A DNA stretch of 39,040 bases from Dysgonamonadaceae bacterium (GTDB lineage: Bacteria; Bacteroidota; Bacteroidia; Bacteroidales; Azobacteroidaceae): positions 1-39,040 of the forward strand of contig JAISYU010000054.1 in NCBI GenBank assembly GCA_031269685.1, given 5' to 3'. Below the pieces are notes generated by a model. It worked only from the letters and a program-made list of their open reading frames with translations, did not search any database and was not told the origin of the DNA. The translations under genes were made by a program, and so were the position numbers. Each line of letters begins with the position of its first letter. Positions within the stretch are counted from its first letter, which is position 1. This document shows positions 35,892-39,040 of this stretch, one piece after another.

Positions 35892-35964
35892 CCACGTTGT
35901 TCTCGGTATCCTACTTGTCCTCCTTAAACAGTACCGACTTTCAGAAAATACCTCTTTATGTCAG

Positions 35965-36036
35965 TTGGGGATAGCAGATTCGAACTGCTGCCTGCGACCG
36001 ATGAGGTTCGCCGTGTTACCACTACACTAATCCCCT
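35965..36036 (-). tRNA. tRNA-like element, anticodon ambiguous (possibly CAT)
   Basis: Minus strand AGGGGAT-TA-GTGT-AGTGGTA-ACAC-G-anticodon arm-AGGC-AGCAG-TTCGAAT-CTGCT-ATCCCCAA. Acceptor, D and T arms fold well; anticodon arm carries one extra A; 1:72 is A:A. Confidence 0.6.
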
Positions 36037-36038
36037 GT

Positions 36039-36098
36039 GCGTGTCTTCCCACGCTGCCAGGAGGGTTCCACTTTAACAAGGCTGACGTTAAACCCTCC
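36039..36098. repeat. Two strong hairpins adjacent to the tRNA-like element
   Basis: GCGTG-TCTTCC-CACGC (36039-36054); GGAGGG...CCCTCC with inner TTTAAC...GTTAAA (36060-36098). Confidence 0.7.
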
Positions 36099-36130
36099 GA
36101 ACGACACCAGCGCTGCCAGATTTCTTTATG

Positions 36131-36349
36131 TCAGGGGAGTTGTTCCGCGTCCCCCTTTTCCGTTAGGAATTTACCTAACTTGCTTCTCCAAAACTCATCT
36201 GTCCAGCCCTTGTTCTGGGCGTGGATTAGTAGCCACGTGGAAATACAAAACCAGGCAAAGCCTATCACCGCCGCACATAGCGGCTCTTCGATCGCCAACC
36301 CCATGAGGCTGACGAACCAGTTGATTTGAATTAATGCTGCTTTTTTCAT
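36131..36349 (-). CDS. Small membrane-associated phage protein
   Basis: Hydrophobic segment EEPLCAAVIGFAWFCISTWLLIHAQ. Confidence 0.55.
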   Translation of the reverse strand: MKKAALIQINWFVSLMGLAIEEPLCAAVIGFAWFCISTWLLIHAQNKGWTDEFWRSKLGKFLTEKGDAEQLP

Positions 36350-36370
36350 TGCTTATTATTATTAAAATTG

Positions 36371-37063
36371 TTATTCCTCGATCGACCGGATTTTCTCCGC
36401 GCCATAGGCATTGCGCACAAGGTTAAAAAATTCACTTAGGGAGATTTCATCCCTGTCCAAATCTAAATTGTGACTTTTTGCGAACTCCATCCGTCCTAAT
36501 TCGCAAGAACCCGTCAATCTGCCGTGCCAATTAAAGAAGTACCGTACGGGATACTTCTTTGTTGGCGATACTTCTGCCTTGAATAACGCGGCAGTCTCCT
36601 CAAACGAAGCTGAAGAGAAGTATTTATTCTCAGCGTCCTGCAAGGCTTTCCTCGCGGTTTCCCCGTGCGCAAAGTAGCCATTGTATTTTGCAATAAAGGC
36701 TTCTTTAAATGTGAAATCATCCTGCACAATACCGACCTTTGCGAGGTCTCCCTTTACGGAGAAAAACACACATGGGATGTTGTCCACATACCAGACATCC
36801 CAACCATTTAGTTTGGTCAGGACGGATTTGTAGTCGGTTTTGTATCCGCGAGCCTTAAACTCGCTATTGCCAGAGCCATTGCCATAACCATCGCCATCGC
36901 CATAGCCAGAGCCATAGCCATAGCCATCGCCATAGCCAGAGCCATCGCCAGAGCCATAGCCAGAGCCATTGCCATTGTCATAGCCATAGCCATAGCCATT
37001 GCCAGAGCCAGAGCCATCGCTGCGCCCGCTACCGGACAGGAAGATTTTTATTGAATCTTCCAT
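36371..37063 (-). CDS. Phage protein with Gly-X repeat N-terminus and conserved-looking C-terminal domain
   Basis: Start MEDSIKIFLSGSGRSDGSGSGNGYGYGYDNGNGSGYGSGDG...; C-terminal LNGWDVWYVDNIPCVFFSVKGDLAKVGIVQDDF. Confidence 0.7.
   Translation of the reverse strand: MEDSIKIFLSGSGRSDGSGSGNGYGYGYDNGNGSGYGSGDGSGYGDGYGYGSGYGDGDGYGNGSGNSEFKARGYKTDYKSVLTKLNGWDVWYVDNIPCVFFSVKGDLAKVGIVQDDFTFKEAFIAKYNGYFAHGETARKALQDAENKYFSSASFEETAALFKAEVSPTKKYPVRYFFNWHGRLTGSCELGRMEFAKSHNLDLDRDEISLSEFFNLVRNAYGAEKIRSIEE
36864..37019. repeat. Hexanucleotide (GGC NNT on minus strand) coding repeat tract
   Basis: About 25 degenerate hexamers such as gccata, gccaga, gccatc, gccatt. Confidence 0.93.
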
Positions 37064-37356
37064 ACGGGAACGGCGTTGATGTTCTCTACCGCTGCATCTG
37101 TGCAGGGCAGTACTTCGATTGTTTGAGGAAGGTAAACACCTTCCTGGTCTATTATAGTCATGGCAAATCTGCACTCTTTAGGGCGCTTTACGCCTTCGAG
37201 TGCAAGTTGGGACAGACTTGCCGCGCCCGCCCAATAGTGGATTCGGCGCGCGTTTATGACTACACATTCCGTCCCTTTTAAGGACTTGATGTTCCCGAAC
37301 CACACTCCGGCGGAGTAGGTGCGGATGATGTAAAATTTCTTTTCGTTTGTGTTCAT
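37048..37356 (-). CDS. DUF6948-like phage protein
   Basis: IIRTYSAGVWFGNIKSLKG...ARRIHYWAGAASLSQLALEGVKRPKECRF. Confidence 0.65.
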   Translation of the reverse strand: MNTNEKKFYIIRTYSAGVWFGNIKSLKGTECVVINARRIHYWAGAASLSQLALEGVKRPKECRFAMTIIDQEGVYLPQTIEVLPCTDAAVENINAVPVWKIQ

Positions 37357-37365
37357 TTTTTTTAT

Positions 37366-37650
37366 TTATTTATTAATTAAAAGTTTACCTAATTTCTCTG
37401 CTTCTTTTGCCGACAGAAGTTCAGCATAAGAATACAGTCGTTTACTGTTTTTCGACGTGCCCTCTCGAAACGAGTGTATGATATTCATACGTTCGCGGGC
37501 TTTTACCCATGATTCGCCAAACTTGTTGTACGCCTCGCGCTGCGAAAGGCAGTCAGCGACGGGGCAAAACTTTTTTGCATAGTTTGCCGCGCCTAACTCT
37601 GCCATATCAGCGCAAAGTGTCTTTAATTCGTACAAGTCCAGCGTTATCAT
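37366..37650 (-). CDS. Early phage hypothetical (possible DNA-binding) protein
   Basis: 94-aa ORF in the early operon. Confidence 0.5.
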   Translation of the reverse strand: MITLDLYELKTLCADMAELGAANYAKKFCPVADCLSQREAYNKFGESWVKARERMNIIHSFREGTSKNSKRLYSYAELLSAKEAEKLGKLLINK

Positions 37651-37659
37651 AGAAGTGTA

Positions 37660-37908
37660 TTATTTTGTTGACGTCGTTTCCTCTGATACAGAGGATTCCC
37701 AGTCAATCTTTATACCGTATTCTTGGAATAGGTGCTTGATTGCGATCGCCTCTGAGATTTTAGGCTCTCGCACGCCGTTTATGTAATTGCGGATAGCGGC
37801 GTCGGTTGTTACCCCTAAAATAACGCCGAGCCGGTCAAGCACTTCTCTCCCCTTGTTTCGGGGGACTTGCCAGTAGGCGTCTATGATTACACTTTTTTTC
37901 ATACGCAT
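37660..37908 (-). CDS. Early Cro-like/HTH protein
   Basis: First gene leftward from the repressor region; LGVILGVTTDAAIRNYINGVREPKISEAIAI resembles an HTH. Confidence 0.5.
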   Translation of the reverse strand: MRMKKSVIIDAYWQVPRNKGREVLDRLGVILGVTTDAAIRNYINGVREPKISEAIAIKHLFQEYGIKIDWESSVSEETTSTK

Positions 37909-37937
37909 ATAATTTTTGTTTAGTTTAATTTTCTTTT

Positions 37938-37969
37938 TTTGTCACGCAAGAAACTTTTTAGTATCTTTG
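37938..37969 (+). promoter_or_regulatory. Bacteroidetes-type promoter, rightward (repressor)
   Basis: TTTG (37938-37941), 20 nt, TATCTTTG (37962-37969). Confidence 0.7.
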
Positions 37970-38025
37970 CCGTTTGTTTGTGTTTTTGTTTTGCTTTGTT
38001 TTTATATGCATCACAAAACACGCCG

Positions 38026-38057
38026 CAAAGGTAATTCATTTGAATTAAACAACCAAA
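38026..38057 (-). promoter_or_regulatory. Bacteroidetes-type promoter, leftward (early operon)
   Basis: Plus-strand CAAAGGTA (38026-38033), 20 nt, CAAA (38054-38057); reads TTTG-N20-TACCTTTG on minus. Confidence 0.72.
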
Positions 38058-38080
38058 TTTTTTAATTGATTTGCATGAAA

Positions 38081-38096
38081 TTTAGAATATTCTAAA
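38081..38096. promoter_or_regulatory. 16-bp perfect palindrome, candidate repressor operator
   Basis: TTTAGAATATTCTAAA just upstream of the repressor gene. Confidence 0.65.
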
Positions 38097-38134
38097 TAAG
38101 ACATTATAGTTAATAATTTGTAATACAATAAAAT

Positions 38135-38785
38135 ATGACAAATATAAATATGCGATTAAATTTAATACTTTCCAGACTTTTTGCTGGAAATGTATCGGAA
38201 TTTGCCCGAAAAAGTGGCATTCCTCAACCAACACTTAATAATATTGTTGCAAATAGATTAAACAAACCCTCGTCTGATAATCTAGAACGATTACTAAATT
38301 CAATGCCGGATATAAATGCCGAATGGCTAATAACCGGAGAAGGAGAAATGTTAAAAGATAATACAGTAAAAAGTTCTATGGAGGAGATAGTTTATGTTCC
38401 TCTGCTACCCATTTCGGCGCAAGGTGGCTCTTTGGATGATTTTGTAGTATCAGTAAAAGGAAGTGAATGTGAAAAAATTATATCTCCTATAAAAGGGGCT
38501 GACTGGGCAATAACCGTATCAGGTGATTCGATGGCGCCGGAATATCCTTCCGGTTCACAGATTTTAATAAAGAAGATAAACGAAAACGCATTTATCGATT
38601 GGGGGAAAGTCTATGTTTTAGACACCTGCAACGGAATTGTGATAAAAATATTAGTACCATCGGAACGGGAAGGATATATTAAATGCCTTTCGATTAATAA
38701 AGACGAAAGATATGCATCTTTCGAGATCTCGTTTAATGATATTCACGGAATATACCGAGTAATGCTTTGTATGTCAATGAAATAA
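38135..38785 (+). CDS. CI-like phage repressor (HTH plus S24/LexA-type peptidase domain)
   Basis: VSEFARKSGIPQPTLNNIVANRLNKPSSDNLERLL; C-terminal DWAITVSGDSMAPEYPSGSQILIKKI. Confidence 0.93.
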   Translation: MTNINMRLNLILSRLFAGNVSEFARKSGIPQPTLNNIVANRLNKPSSDNLERLLNSMPDINAEWLITGEGEMLKDNTVKSSMEEIVYVPLLPISAQGGSLDDFVVSVKGSECEKIISPIKGADWAITVSGDSMAPEYPSGSQILIKKINENAFIDWGKVYVLDTCNGIVIKILVPSEREGYIKCLSINKDERYASFEISFNDIHGIYRVMLCMSMK

Positions 38786-38880
38786 ACTATATTGATTGTG
38801 AATGATAATAAACTACAACGGCTAAATAAATTGGCAGGGAAAGCGTTAAAAGTTGTACTGCATAATATCAACACAAAACA

Positions 38881-39040
38881 ATGAATATAAACATTGAACA
38901 TAAAATAACCGTTTGGAAAACCAAATTGCTTGATTTAGGCAAACGCAATCGCTTGTTGAATTATAAAGAAACAAAGCGTTCAAGTTTGCAGATATTAACA
39001 CCAGACTGTATTTCGCTTTGGAAATCTTTTGTACAGGATG
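38881..39040 (+). CDS. N-terminus of DUF4011-type (helicase-associated) protein, truncated by window edge
   Basis: MNINIEHKITVWKTKLLDLGKRNRLLNYKETKRSSLQILTPDCISLWKSFVQD; W-x-x-x-LLDL-x-x-RN-x-LLN-Y signature. Confidence 0.75.
   Translation, partial: MNINIEHKITVWKTKLLDLGKRNRLLNYKETKRSSLQILTPDCISLWKSFVQD

Noticed and set aside
35958-36329. Plus-strand ORFs 35958..36329 and 36037..36306
   Set aside because: Cross the tRNA-like element and the oppositely oriented membrane protein gene; no recognisable features.
36817-37017. 66-aa MALALAMAMAMAMT... ORF
   Set aside because: Alternate frame of the hexamer repeat; the Gly-X frame continues into a plausible folded domain.
36864-37019. CRISPR array
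   Set aside because: 6-bp coding microsatellite without spacer-length unique sequence; no other regular repeat-spacer arrays seen.
38786-39040. Attachment site or integrase at the right edge
   Set aside because: No integrase ORF in the window and an att core cannot be identified without the opposite prophage end.

Overview
The window is most of a temperate, tailed (HK97-fold, siphovirus-like) Bacteroidales-type prophage. Almost all genes are on the minus strand and read right to left. Right edge: a LexA/S24-type CI repressor (+) with apparently face-to-face promoters. Early region (about 38-21 kb, minus): small HTH proteins, DUF6948, a GGC-NNT hexamer-repeat Gly-rich protein, a tRNA-like/structured-RNA and micro-ORF locus, a Rad50/SbcC-like ATPase, RecT, an MBL-fold hydrolase, a NinB-like protein, a BRO-N/KilAC antirepressor, an SSB-like protein with a DDLPF tail, DUF4373 and DnaB replication genes, a DUF4406-DnaA-HTH fusion, a DGR-target-like C-type-lectin-type protein, a C5-cytosine methyltransferase with a repeat-built target-recognition region, and VRR-NUC. 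A small XRE regulator (+) sits at 20.9 kb. The late region (about 20.7-0 kb, minus) begins with an enzymatic cassette (amidoligase, DUF2693-like, class II glutamine amidotransferase, ASCH-like, 25-aa micro-ORF, PAPS-reductase/PP-loop, ParB-like), then TerS, TerL, a degenerate TerL-nuclease-like protein, portal, protease, capsid, connectors, tail tube, tail/tailspike genes and a tape measure running off the left edge. The right edge opens into the N-terminus of a DUF4011-type helicase protein, a candidate defence gene. No integrase, lysis gene or reverse transcriptase is visible. The most system-like lead is the amidoligase/GATase/ASCH/PAPS-reductase/ParB cassette. Calls are by eye, with no database searches; confidences reflect that.
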